This document shows positions 8,828 through 16,195 of a stretch of DNA of 21,539 nt, one piece after another. Both the position numbers and the translations under genes were made by a program. The notes under the pieces were generated by a model. That model did not search any database, was not told the origin of the DNA, and saw only the letters and a list, made by a program, of their open reading frames with translations. How positions within the stretch are numbered: position 1 is the stretch's first letter; each line of letters starts with the position of its first letter. Source of the DNA: CAYSBE01 sp964429245 (GTDB lineage: Bacteria > Bacteroidota > Bacteroidia > UKL13-3); contig CAYSBE010000034.1 of the NCBI GenBank assembly GCA_964429245.1, positions 1 through 21,539 on the forward strand, read 5' to 3'.

Positions 8828-9757
8828 TTAAGAATCATGTTCGCCCACAGTAAACCTCTTACCCTCCGTTGCCAATTCCGTATTTGGGAATTCATCTCGT
8901 GCTTCATTAAGCAAGACCCTCAAATCGTCATACCTTGATGAGAAATGACCGATAAGCAATTTCTGCGCATTGGCCATTTTGGCAATTTGGCCTGCCTGCA
9001 ATGCAGTACTATGCATGGTTTCAATTGCTCGCGGTAACTTGTCGTGTAAAAATGTGGCTTCATGATAAAGCAAATTTACCCCTTCTACTTGTTCGGCTAC
9101 CTTTTCATTAAATTGGGTATCACTGCAATAGGCATATCTTAGATTTTCAGTTGAAGGTCGGGTAAGGATTTCATTTAATACCACCACTTTCCCATCAGGA
9201 CTCACATAGTCTTTGCCTTTTTTTAAATCTGTGAAATGGGTAAACGGGATATGAAATTTATTGCAGGCATCAATATCCAATCGTTTTAGTTTATCATGCT
9301 CTTCAAATAAAAAACCGGTTGTGGGTAAGCGATGATAAAGCGGAAAGCTTGTAACCCGTAATGTGGTATCTTCAAAAATGACTTCCCTTTCATTGGCTTG
9401 TGTGACATGTTTAATGATGGGAAACCTAAGTTCTGTGTCTGAATGCTTGATAAACAAATCAAGTAGTTCAAACAATTCTTTTGGAGCAAAAATATGGAGA
9501 GGTTCTTCGCGATGTAAAAGATTCATTGAGAATACCAACCCCGGCAATCCCAATATATGATCGGCATGCACATGGCTTATAAAGATGTAGCGCAATTTCG
9601 ACCTTTTGAGTTTATACCTGCGCATTTGCATTTGCGCTCCTTCCCCGCAATCAATCATCATGTATCGATCAACCATTTTCAAATATTGACAGGATGTAAA
9701 CCTATCAATGGTTGGAGTTGCTGAGCTGCTGCCTAAAATCGTAAGCTCAATACTCAT
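8828..9757 (-). CDS. rnz: Ribonuclease Z (tRNA 3'-processing endonuclease)
   Basis: Metallo-beta-lactamase-fold nuclease that cuts pre-tRNAs after the discriminator base. It is 309 residues, the usual short (ElaC/Trz) form. The di-zinc site is complete: HVHADH at 62-67, H142 in FPLYHRLPTTGF, D213 in YCSDTQF, and H271 in IGHFSSRYDD. HEATF (232-236) and the HSTA motif (249-252) are also present. The N-terminal LTILGSSSATPT opening is characteristic. Start ATG 9757 overlaps the STAS gene stop as ATGA, indicating translational coupling; the same pair is, from memory, common in Bacteroidota. Confidence 0.96.
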   Translation of the reverse strand: MSIELTILGSSSATPTIDRFTSCQYLKMVDRYMMIDCGEGAQMQMRRYKLKRSKLRYIFISHVHADHILGLPGLVFSMNLLHREEPLHIFAPKELFELLDLFIKHSDTELRFPIIKHVTQANEREVIFEDTTLRVTSFPLYHRLPTTGFLFEEHDKLKRLDIDACNKFHIPFTHFTDLKKGKDYVSPDGKVVVLNEILTRPSTENLRYAYCSDTQFNEKVAEQVEGVNLLYHEATFLHDKLPRAIETMHSTALQAGQIAKMANAQKLLIGHFSSRYDDLRVLLNEARDEFPNTELATEGKRFTVGEHDS

Positions 9758-10122
9758 GCGTTGTCATTATCCAAAAGTTGTTTTTCCAAATGATCCATAA
9801 ACACAAAATCTATCGCCTCAATATCTGTAGGTATAAACGTAATATCTGCTTTGTTAAACAAACGGGTAAAGCTATTCTCAGCATGGGTAATAATAAGCAT
9901 GCCACCCTTATCCTGTAATTCCAATCCAAGTTTAATTAATTCCCTCACCCCATCTGCATTGCAATCTGTTACTGTACTAATATTTACAATCACATAGGTG
10001 CTGCTGCTGGCCGCTTCATGCAAAACCTTCTCACGTAATGCAGAACAACTATCTTGATCCATCAGTTCTATTTCAGGTTTTATAATGGAATATTCCGATT
10101 TTTTCTCTATAGAATAATTCAT
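9754..10122 (-). CDS. STAS-domain protein (anti-sigma-antagonist-like) lacking the phospho-serine
   Basis: A 122-residue single-domain STAS protein of the SpoIIAA/RsbV type. Start ATG 10122 (MNYSIEKKSEYSIIKPE) is chosen over an upstream in-frame ATG at 10239. The longer form would add an unrelated hydrophobic stretch and overlap the divergent SDR gene. The core runs YVIVNISTVTDCNADGVREL, and the end (IPTDIEAIDFVFMDHLEKQL) matches Bacteroidota homologues found beside rnz. The usual Asp-Ser-Ser-Gly signature, where the first Ser is phosphorylated by an anti-sigma kinase, reads N55-A56-D57-G58, so kinase switching by the standard mechanism looks impossible. No sigma factor or kinase gene is nearby. 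It overlaps rnz by 4 nt. Function is inferred only at fold level. Confidence 0.85.
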   Translation of the reverse strand: MNYSIEKKSEYSIIKPEIELMDQDSCSALREKVLHEAASSSTYVIVNISTVTDCNADGVRELIKLGLELQDKGGMLIITHAENSFTRLFNKADITFIPTDIEAIDFVFMDHLEKQLLDNDNA

Positions 10123-10145
10123 ATGATTGCTAATAAATTGAAGCG

Positions 10146-10176
10146 TAAAAGTAACAGATTGTTCTATTTTTACAAA
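10146..10176 (-). promoter_or_regulatory. Candidate promoter for the STAS-rnz operon
   Basis: On the minus strand TTTG (10176-10173) is followed after 19 nt by TACTTTTA (10153-10146). This is one mismatch from the Bacteroidota -7 consensus TAnnTTTG, with acceptable spacing to a -33 TTTG box. It lies in the 73-nt gap between the divergent STAS and SDR genes. Confidence 0.3.
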
Positions 10177-10195
10177 AAATAAAACACCACACCAA

Positions 10196-10960
10196 ATGAT
10201 AAATAAAATAGCATTGATAACAGGTGCCACTTCAGGCATTGGTGAGGCAACAGCTCAGAGGCTTGCTGCAGAACAGTTTAATCTTATTATTACCGGCAGA
10301 AGAGTTGACAGGCTTGAAAAATTAGCAAACTCGCTTAAGGAAAATTTTGGAACATTATCTCTATGTGTGCCTTTAGATGTTAGAAATGAGCAAGCAGTGA
10401 AGATAACTATGGAAACATTGCCTGAAGCTTGGCAAAAAATAGATGTTTTGATAAATAATGCCGGACTTGCCAGTGGATTAAGCACACTTGAAGATGGTGA
10501 TATCAATGATTGGGAAATAATGATTGATACCAATTTGAAAGGACTTTTGTATATGACTAAACATACCATTCCGTTCTTGAAACAACAATCCTTTTCTCAT
10601 ATTATCAATATTGGATCAATAGCAGGTAAAGAGGTATACATGAACGGAAATGTATATTGTGCTACCAAACATGCGGTGGATGCACTCAGCAAGGCCATGC
10701 GCCTTGAATTATCAAAATACCCGATAAAGGTTACTGCCATTCATCCAGGTGCAGTTGAAACAGAATTCAGCGTTGTACGTTTTCATGGTGATGAAAATAG
10801 AGCAAAAAGTGTGTATGAAGGATTTGATAATCTACTTGCAGCAGACATTGCAGATAGTATTTCGTATGTCATTTCACGACCAAATCACGTTAACATTAAC
10901 GAACTTACAATTATGCCTACAGCCCAACCGATAGCATCAGTTATACACAGAAATAATTAA
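10196..10960 (+). CDS. Short-chain dehydrogenase/reductase, YdfG-like, NADP-dependent
   Basis: Classical SDR of 254 residues with a Rossmann fold. TGATSGIG (9-16) is the dinucleotide-binding motif, and GRR (34-36) with basic residues after beta-2 suggests NADP(H). NNAG is at 87-90; the catalytic residues are S141, Y154 and K158 (YCATK). The C-terminal stretch NINELTIMPTAQP is typical of the YdfG group, which oxidises serine, allothreonine and 3-hydroxy acids and reduces small carbonyls such as malonic semialdehyde. The true substrate is uncertain. It starts at ATG 10196 and is followed after 7 nt by the unknown gene at 10968, so the two probably form an operon. Confidence 0.92.
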   Translation: MINKIALITGATSGIGEATAQRLAAEQFNLIITGRRVDRLEKLANSLKENFGTLSLCVPLDVRNEQAVKITMETLPEAWQKIDVLINNAGLASGLSTLEDGDINDWEIMIDTNLKGLLYMTKHTIPFLKQQSFSHIINIGSIAGKEVYMNGNVYCATKHAVDALSKAMRLELSKYPIKVTAIHPGAVETEFSVVRFHGDENRAKSVYEGFDNLLAADIADSISYVISRPNHVNINELTIMPTAQPIASVIHRNN

Positions 10961-10967
10961 GAAATTT

Positions 10968-11645
10968 ATGGAAAGAAAAATATCACAGATCAACGAATTA
11001 CTTTGTAATAAGTCGCACGCCAAACAGGTAGCTTACCAGCTTACCCTCGATTCATTTAATGAGCTCAAAGAAGTGATGAAAGAATTGCAAGAAGAGATTA
11101 TGCCTTGCCTGATTGAGGATGCTCCAAACATTACCATAAAATATTTTGAAACAGGCACTTTTGAGGCACAATTAAAATTTGCCGGAGACACACTAGTAGC
11201 TATGATGCATACCAATATTTTTGATTTCGAGGATGAACACTTTATCAATAAAAATCCTTACATCATTGAAAATCCGTTGAGGGAATATTGTGGAATGATT
11301 CAGATTTATAATTTTCTTAGCGACTCGCTTCATTACAATAGGGAACAAGATCTTGGTTATTTGGTTGCAAGGGTGTTTATCAATAGTGAGAAACATTTTT
11401 TTGTGGAGGGCAAAAGACCTCTCTCATTTGTGTATGCTGATATTGCTAAGCAACGCATTACGAAAGAGATGCTAAAAAATATCATGGAAGAATGTATGCT
11501 GTATTGCTTAAACTTTGATTTGCTTGCTCCACCTGTTGATGCGGTAAAGTATATTTCTGTTGAACAAAAAAATGCACTGAGTTTCAGTTCGGGAATGCCA
11601 ACTTCAAAACGGGTTGGATTTAGGATGGCAAACGACAAAGATTAA
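10968..11645 (+). CDS. Uncharacterised 225-residue protein
   Basis: I do not recognise this family. The product is soluble (no signal peptide or membrane helix), of mixed alpha/beta character and near-neutral. A helical N terminus (about 10-50, including FNELKEVMKELQEEIMP) precedes a strand-rich part with TIKYFETGTFEAQLKFAGDTLV (about 55-76) and MMHTNIFDFEDEHFI. A middle section contains REYCGMIQIYNFLSDS and LGYLVARVFINSEKHFFVEGKR. The C terminus is basic (TSKRVGFRMANDKD). It sits 7 nt after the SDR gene, so the two are likely co-expressed, and its TAA interlocks with the folA stop. Composition matches its neighbours and nothing suggests recent transfer. It is probably a conserved Bacteroidota protein of unknown function. 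Confidence 0.82.
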   Translation: MERKISQINELLCNKSHAKQVAYQLTLDSFNELKEVMKELQEEIMPCLIEDAPNITIKYFETGTFEAQLKFAGDTLVAMMHTNIFDFEDEHFINKNPYIIENPLREYCGMIQIYNFLSDSLHYNREQDLGYLVARVFINSEKHFFVEGKRPLSFVYADIAKQRITKEMLKNIMEECMLYCLNFDLLAPPVDAVKYISVEQKNALSFSSGMPTSKRVGFRMANDKD

Positions 11646-12133
11646 TTTCGTGACCACTGCTGAAAAGAAAATGCATATGCATTCATTTCATCTGCAGGAT
11701 GCATTTCTTCTTTTTCCAACTTCCAAAAACGGGTATCCAATTCAGGAAAAAATGTATCGGCATCAAATGAATGAGCAATTCGGGTAATGTAAATACGGTT
11801 GGCCAAATTCATACTTTCCTTATATATGGTTCCGCCTCCGGTAATAAACAATTCTGTTTCTCCGACTGCTTTCGCAAAATCTATTGCTTCCTGAAGTGAA
11901 TGTTTGATTACACAACCTGCTATTTCCAACTCTTTGTTGCGTGTAACCACAACATTTACCCTGTTGGGAAGCGGTCGACCAATACTTTCATACGTATTGC
12001 GACCCATAACAATATGATGTCCCGAAGTGGTTTGCTTAAAATATTTTAAATCGGCAGGTAAATGACATAGTAATTGATTGCCTTTGCCGATACCGTTATT
12101 TTCGTCAGCCGCTACAATGATGGAAATGATCAT
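11642..12133 (-). CDS. folA: Dihydrofolate reductase
   Basis: Reduces dihydrofolate to tetrahydrofolate with NADPH; target of trimethoprim. I start it at ATG 12133 (MIISIIVAADENNGIG, 163 aa), the normal DHFR opening. A longer frame start at 12166 would overlap pntB. Motifs: NGIGKGNQLLCHLPADLKYF, with catalytic acid D28; GHHIVMGRNTYESIGRPLPNR, the NADPH and folate region; and ELFITGGGTIYKE. The position equivalent to the nearly invariant E. coli Trp22 is Cys (C23). Asp at the catalytic position rather than Glu fits bacterial enzymes. It lies 13 nt downstream of pntB and is probably the last gene of the transhydrogenase operon, so NADPH generation and an NADPH consumer are linked. Confidence 0.95.
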   Translation of the reverse strand: MIISIIVAADENNGIGKGNQLLCHLPADLKYFKQTTSGHHIVMGRNTYESIGRPLPNRVNVVVTRNKELEIAGCVIKHSLQEAIDFAKAVGETELFITGGGTIYKESMNLANRIYITRIAHSFDADTFFPELDTRFWKLEKEEMHPADEMNAYAFSFQQWSRN

Positions 12134-12146
12134 ACAAAGATTTAAT

Positions 12147-13559
12147 TTACAAACTTTTGATTTCACTTACCAGTTGGGTAAGTGCTTTTTTGGCATCGCC
12201 AAATAGCATGCTGGTTTTTGGTTTAAAGAACAATTCATTTTCAATTCCGGCATATCCTGCTTTCATCGAACGTTTGTTTACGATTACATTGGTAGCATTT
12301 TCAACCTCAAGTATAGGCATTCCAAATATTGGTGAATTGGGATCGGTTTTAGCTGCCGGGTTTACCACATCGTTTGCACCAACTACCAATACCACATCTG
12401 TTGTGCTGAATTCAGGATTGATTTCTTCCATCTCTACCAGCTTATCGTAACTTACATTACTTTCCGCAAGCAACACATTCATATGTCCCGGCATACGTCC
12501 TGCAACAGGATGTATTGCATATTTCACTTCCACGCCTTCTTTTTCAAGCAGTTCTTCAAGTTCATGTACCACATGCTGCGCTTGCGCCACAGCCAAACCA
12601 TATCCAGGCACTATCACTACTTTTTTCGCATACTTCATTAAGATGGCCGCATCACTTGCAGTAACTTCTTTTATGGAACCTTGGAATGAAGATGACGTGG
12701 CTGCTTCACCTTTAGCTCCACCGCCAAAGTTTCCAATCAATACATTTAACAGCGAGCGGTTCATGGCCTTACACATCACGATGGTCAGCAATGTACCTGC
12801 ACTACCCACTAAAATACCACCTACCAGCATCACTTTGTTATCATACAAAAATCCTCCACAGGCGGCTGCAACTCCTGTAAAAGAGTTGAGCAACGAAATC
12901 ACAACCGGCATATCTGCACCTCCAATAGGCATCACAAAGAATACGCCATAAACCAATGCAAGCGCCAAAAGTATATAAAACGAAAACACAAATTCCTCAC
13001 TACTTGCGGTCACTACATCATAACCCAGATATAAAATCACAGCCATCATTGCAAGACTGATATATTGCTGAAACGGGAATGAAAAATCTTTGATATTACC
13101 ACTGAGTTTACCCCAAGCAATCATACTCCCTGAAAACGAGATGGAGCCGATAATGAGTCCCGCAATAATGGTAAGCATCATTCCCGCATGAATAGTTGCT
13201 CCCGGGGTATGCATCAGGTGCTGAAATTCAATTATAGAAATAAGCATGGCGCAGGCACCACCCATGCCGTTGAACAAGCTCACCATTTCGGGCATAGCTG
13301 TCATTTGCACACGCTTAGCTACTATCCATCCTATGCCTGTTCCCACAATCAAACCGCCAAAAATTAATGGCAGATTTTTCAAGTGTTGGCCATCCTGCGT
13401 GGTATATAAAAATATGGTTGCAAATATGGCAAGTGTCATTCCAAATGCGGCAATCAGATTTCCTTTTCGGGCAGTGGCCGGGCTTCCCAGCATCTTCAAT
13501 CCCAGAATAAAAGTTGTGGAAGCAATGAGGTAACTGATTTCTAAAATATGATTTGCCAT
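12147..13559 (-). CDS. pntB: NAD(P) transhydrogenase subunit beta
   Basis: Membrane and NADP(H)-binding subunit (470 aa) of the proton-translocating transhydrogenase, which uses the proton gradient to reduce NADP+ with NADH. Start is ATG 13559 (MANHILEISYL); a TTG two codons upstream is less likely. The first ~265 residues form about eight to nine TM helices (dII), including GLIVGTGIGWIVAKRVQMT and MPEMVSLFNGMGGACAMLI. The soluble dIII domain begins near 300 with VIVPGYGLAVAQAQ. It continues with HPVAGRMPGHMNVLLAE, VGANDVVNPAAK and NKRSMKAGYAGIENELF, the NADP-binding elements. All hallmark motifs are intact. It follows pntAb after 49 nt, with folA downstream. Confidence 0.97.
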   Translation of the reverse strand: MANHILEISYLIASTTFILGLKMLGSPATARKGNLIAAFGMTLAIFATIFLYTTQDGQHLKNLPLIFGGLIVGTGIGWIVAKRVQMTAMPEMVSLFNGMGGACAMLISIIEFQHLMHTPGATIHAGMMLTIIAGLIIGSISFSGSMIAWGKLSGNIKDFSFPFQQYISLAMMAVILYLGYDVVTASSEEFVFSFYILLALALVYGVFFVMPIGGADMPVVISLLNSFTGVAAACGGFLYDNKVMLVGGILVGSAGTLLTIVMCKAMNRSLLNVLIGNFGGGAKGEAATSSSFQGSIKEVTASDAAILMKYAKKVVIVPGYGLAVAQAQHVVHELEELLEKEGVEVKYAIHPVAGRMPGHMNVLLAESNVSYDKLVEMEEINPEFSTTDVVLVVGANDVVNPAAKTDPNSPIFGMPILEVENATNVIVNKRSMKAGYAGIENELFFKPKTSMLFGDAKKALTQLVSEIKSL

Positions 13560-13608
13560 AGTCAAATAATTTAATCTTTTAATGATAAATGAGTGATATT
13601 CGAAATTC

Positions 13609-13911
13609 TTATTTCTTCTTTTTAAACATTTCCAACATGCGGTCGGTTACCACAAATCCACCCACTACATTGAGTGTGCCCAACACTACAGCCAGAAAAC
13701 CCAGTACAAGCGCAATTGTATTTTCGGCCTGCCCCATCACAATAATGGAACCAATAATAACCACACCATGAATGGCATTGGCTCCGCTCATCAGCGGTGT
13801 ATGCAGTACGGAAGGAACGTGTCCGATTAGCTCTATCCCCACAAAAATCATCAGAATGATGAGGTAGAACATTTCCTTGTTGTCAGAGACAAATGATAAT
13901 ATAGTTTCCAT
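13609..13911 (-). CDS. pntAb: NAD(P) transhydrogenase alpha subunit, membrane part
   Basis: A 100-residue protein with three hydrophobic helices at about 14-34, 48-62 and 65-89. It contains VGIELIGHVPSVLHTPLMSGANAIHGVVIIGS, the conserved core of the PntA dII segment. A basic tail (FKKKK) ends it. In E. coli this part is fused to the NAD-binding domain. Here, as in Rhodospirillum rubrum, it is a separate gene, giving a three-polypeptide enzyme. It starts 11 nt after the pntAa stop. Confidence 0.95.
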   Translation of the reverse strand: METILSFVSDNKEMFYLIILMIFVGIELIGHVPSVLHTPLMSGANAIHGVVIIGSIIVMGQAENTIALVLGFLAVVLGTLNVVGGFVVTDRMLEMFKKKK

Positions 13912-13922
13912 TATATGATTAA

Positions 13923-15047
13923 TTAAGCATTAGCTGTTTGTAAAGAAGGGTGCACCACTTTTCCCTGATGGGTAATAAGTGTTCCTTTGGTTATTTCTTC
14001 TTCCAGTTCCCACTTCATTCCATCTTTTGCTGAGAGGTGAGTTAGGAAGTTATAAATATTTTTTGCGTATAGCTCGCTCGCATTTTGCGATAGTGTGCTT
14101 GGTAAATTGCCTTGTCCCACAATAGTTACACCATGTTTTACAACTGTTTTGTCCAGTTCGCTTAGTTCGCAATTACCTCCCTGCTCCACGGCCATATCCA
14201 CAATTACACTGCCAAGTTTCATGAGCTTTACCTGCTCTTTGGTAATAAGTATAGGAGCTTTTTTCCCGGCAACCAATGCTGTGGTAATTACCAAATCGGC
14301 CAGAGCGAGGCTTTTGTTCACGGCTTCTTTTTGTTTGGCAAGGTATTCGGCTGATACTTCTTTGGCATAACCTCCCTCCACTTTTACGCCTTCGCCTTTT
14401 ACTTCAATAAATTTACCTCCAAGCGATTCAACCTGCTCTTTGGTTTCAGGTCTTACATCAGTTACTTCTACAATTGCTCCAAGCCTTTTTGCAGTGGCTA
14501 CAGCCTGAAGCCCTGCAACACCTGCACCAAAAATGAGCACTTTTGATGGAGTAATAGTACCCGCAGCTGTCATCATCAGCGGAAATATTTTTGCCATATG
14601 ATCTGCTCCCAATACCACTGCTTTATAACCGGCAAGATTGTTTTGAGAGCTTAGTGCATCCATACTCTGAGCTCTTGATATACGTGGCATGGCATCCATT
14701 GAAAATGCCGAAATGCCTTGTTTAGCTAATGCCGAAACCAGTTCAGGATTAAATGCGTGGTATAAATAGGAAATGGTAATACTTCCATTTTTCATTTTAC
14801 TTATTTCGTCAATCGAAGGCGCGTTTACTTTAAGCAATATATCAGCATCTGCCATAACTGCCGAGGCATCGTTAACAATCGCACATCCACTTTCAGTAAA
14901 ATCTGTATCACTGAAATTTGAGTCAAGTCCTGCACCCGATTGTACAATACAAGAATAGCCTGCTTTTACAAACTGTGCCGCAACTGAAGGCGTAAGCGCT
15001 ACGCGTTTTTCCTTATCTCTGGATTCTTTCAGAACTCCTATTTTCAT
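13923..15047 (-). CDS. pntAa: NAD(P) transhydrogenase alpha subunit, NAD(H)-binding part
   Basis: Soluble dI subunit (374 aa), alanine-dehydrogenase-like, which binds NAD(H) for hydride transfer to NADP+ on PntB. It opens with MKIGVLKESRDKEKRVALTP. MPRISRAQSMDALSSQNN (120-137) carries the conserved Arg and Gln (Q135) lining the nucleotide site. VLIFGAGVAGLQAVATAKRLGA (170-191) is the Rossmann glycine motif, followed by the acidic D197 in TDVRPET. Near the C terminus VGQGNLPSTLSQNASELYAKN is also typical. It is the first gene of a probable operon pntAa-pntAb-pntB-folA and faces the HDAC gene across a 101-nt divergent gap with two inverted repeats. Confidence 0.97.
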   Translation of the reverse strand: MKIGVLKESRDKEKRVALTPSVAAQFVKAGYSCIVQSGAGLDSNFSDTDFTESGCAIVNDASAVMADADILLKVNAPSIDEISKMKNGSITISYLYHAFNPELVSALAKQGISAFSMDAMPRISRAQSMDALSSQNNLAGYKAVVLGADHMAKIFPLMMTAAGTITPSKVLIFGAGVAGLQAVATAKRLGAIVEVTDVRPETKEQVESLGGKFIEVKGEGVKVEGGYAKEVSAEYLAKQKEAVNKSLALADLVITTALVAGKKAPILITKEQVKLMKLGSVIVDMAVEQGGNCELSELDKTVVKHGVTIVGQGNLPSTLSQNASELYAKNIYNFLTHLSAKDGMKWELEEEITKGTLITHQGKVVHPSLQTANA

Positions 15048-15062
15048 AATTCAATCACATTT

Positions 15063-15078
15063 AATTGTTCAAACAATT
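15063..15078. repeat. Inverted repeat AATTGTT-CA-AACAATT near the pntAa start
   Basis: Perfect 7-bp arms with a 2-nt centre, 15 nt before the pntAa start codon in the divergent pntAa/HDAC region. As RNA it could fold as a 6-bp stem with a UCAA loop. As DNA it looks like a dimeric-regulator operator. No regulator gene is adjacent. Confidence 0.4.
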
Positions 15079-15092
15079 TTTGCCTTAATCGT

Positions 15093-15110
15093 ATTTACTT
15101 GTATGTAAAT
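15093..15110. repeat. Inverted repeat ATTTAC-N6-GTAAAT in the divergent region
   Basis: Perfect 6-bp arms around TTGTAT, central between pntAa and the HDAC gene and just upstream of the possible HDAC -7 region at 15118-15126 (TA, three T, TTTG; one base longer than consensus). Its position would allow control of both directions. Confidence 0.35.
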
Positions 15111-15148
15111 CTAAAATTATTTTTTGCATATTACCAAAAACTATACGA

Positions 15149-16054
15149 ATGATTGCCGTTGCTTATCATGATATTTATCAGCACCCTCTGCCCGAAGGCC
15201 ATAGATTTCCTATGTTAAAGTATGAACTTATCCCGCAACAGCTCATTCATGAAGGCATAATACAACCAAATCAGTTCATTGCTCCTAAAACTTGTGGCGA
15301 ATCTATTCTTGAGTTAACACATAGCAAAGCTTACCTTAAAGAATTAAAAGAAGGAACATTATCGGCTTCACATATCCGCAAAATTGGTTTCCCGTGGAGT
15401 AAACAACTTTATTTGCGTGAATTAACTTTATGCCAAGGAACCATTGATTGTGCCCTACATGCACTGTCATTCGGTGCTGCTCTTAATGTTGCAGGTGGCA
15501 CACACCATGCTTTTGCTGATAAAGGGGAAGGCTTTTGTTTATTGAATGATATGGCAGTAGCAGCAAATTATTTATTGCAGCAAAATTTAGCCAAAAAGAT
15601 ATTGATCATTGACTTAGACGTGCATCAAGGAAATGGAACTGCAGCTATATTTGCAAACAATCCTCACGTTTTTACATTTAGTATGCATGGGAAACACAAC
15701 TATCCATTTCACAAAGAGAATTCAGATTTGGACATTGAATTGTTGGATGGAACAGATGATAAAACCTACCTCATCAAACTTGATGACGGACTATGTGAAG
15801 TAAAAAAGCAAATTAATCCGGATATTGTATTCTACAATGCAGGTGTGGATATATTAGAAACAGATAAGTTTGGTAGGCTAAAAGTATCGCAAAATGCTTG
15901 TAAGGAAAGAGATCGCACGGTATTTGATTTCTGCAAACTACATGGTATTCCTATTGCCGTAGCAATGGGTGGTGGATATTCGCCCCATATTCAGGATATA
16001 GTCAATGCACATGTAAATACGTTTAGGGTAGCTACTTCTATTTTTGACCAATAA
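15149..16054 (+). CDS. Histone-deacetylase-family protein, class IV (HDAC11-like)
   Basis: Zinc-dependent arginase/deacetylase-fold hydrolase, 301 aa. Active-site elements are in the expected order. GGTHHA holds the charge-relay His pair (H119, H120). DLDVHQGNGT (155-164) supplies zinc ligands D157 and H159. NAGVDILETD supplies the third Asp (D239). MGGGY supplies the catalytic Tyr (Y277). CLLNDMAVAANYLL and FSMHGKHNYPFHKE match the class IV pattern. The bacterial substrate is unknown: related enzymes remove acetyl or longer acyl groups from lysines or small amines, and human HDAC11 is mainly a fatty-acyl hydrolase. It is monocistronic, divergent from pntAa, and followed by a 141-nt gap containing the promoter of the next gene. 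Confidence 0.93.
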   Translation: MIAVAYHDIYQHPLPEGHRFPMLKYELIPQQLIHEGIIQPNQFIAPKTCGESILELTHSKAYLKELKEGTLSASHIRKIGFPWSKQLYLRELTLCQGTIDCALHALSFGAALNVAGGTHHAFADKGEGFCLLNDMAVAANYLLQQNLAKKILIIDLDVHQGNGTAAIFANNPHVFTFSMHGKHNYPFHKENSDLDIELLDGTDDKTYLIKLDDGLCEVKKQINPDIVFYNAGVDILETDKFGRLKVSQNACKERDRTVFDFCKLHGIPIAVAMGGGYSPHIQDIVNAHVNTFRVATSIFDQ

Positions 16055-16131
16055 AAATTTCTGAAAATTTTACTTGCTTTTTGAATCGATGAAATTTTAT
16101 TTCACAGGCTGAAAATAAATGCATGCGAAAG

Positions 16132-16165
16132 TTTGCATAAACCAAATTGAAATCATTTAATTTTG
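16132..16165 (+). promoter_or_regulatory. Bacteroidota-type promoter of the Asp-rich protein gene
   Basis: TTTG at 16132-16135 is followed by 22 nt and then TAATTTTG (16158-16165), an exact match to TAnnTTTG. This implies a start site near 16170-16173 and a leader of about 25 nt before ATG 16196. It is the best promoter match I found in the window. Confidence 0.65.
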
Positions 16166-16195
16166 CCAAACCAATAAACTAACCCGACTAAAGCA

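Noticed and set aside
10123..10239. Longer STAS protein starting at 10239 with a hydrophobic N-terminal segment
   Set aside because: It would overlap the divergent SDR gene start and adds residues foreign to the family; ATG 10122 gives the normal STAS opening.
12157..14370. Plus-strand frames of 90-100 codons opposite pntB, pntAb and pntAa
   Set aside because: They are antisense shadows of strongly conserved genes; their composition (Thr/Pro/Ser-rich) reflects the complement of hydrophobic coding sequence.
16055..16125. AT-only hairpins after the HDAC gene (AAAATTT-CTGA-AAATTTT and an imperfect ATTTCA/TGAAAAT pair)
   Set aside because: Very weak stems without a following T tract; expected by chance in such AT-rich sequence.
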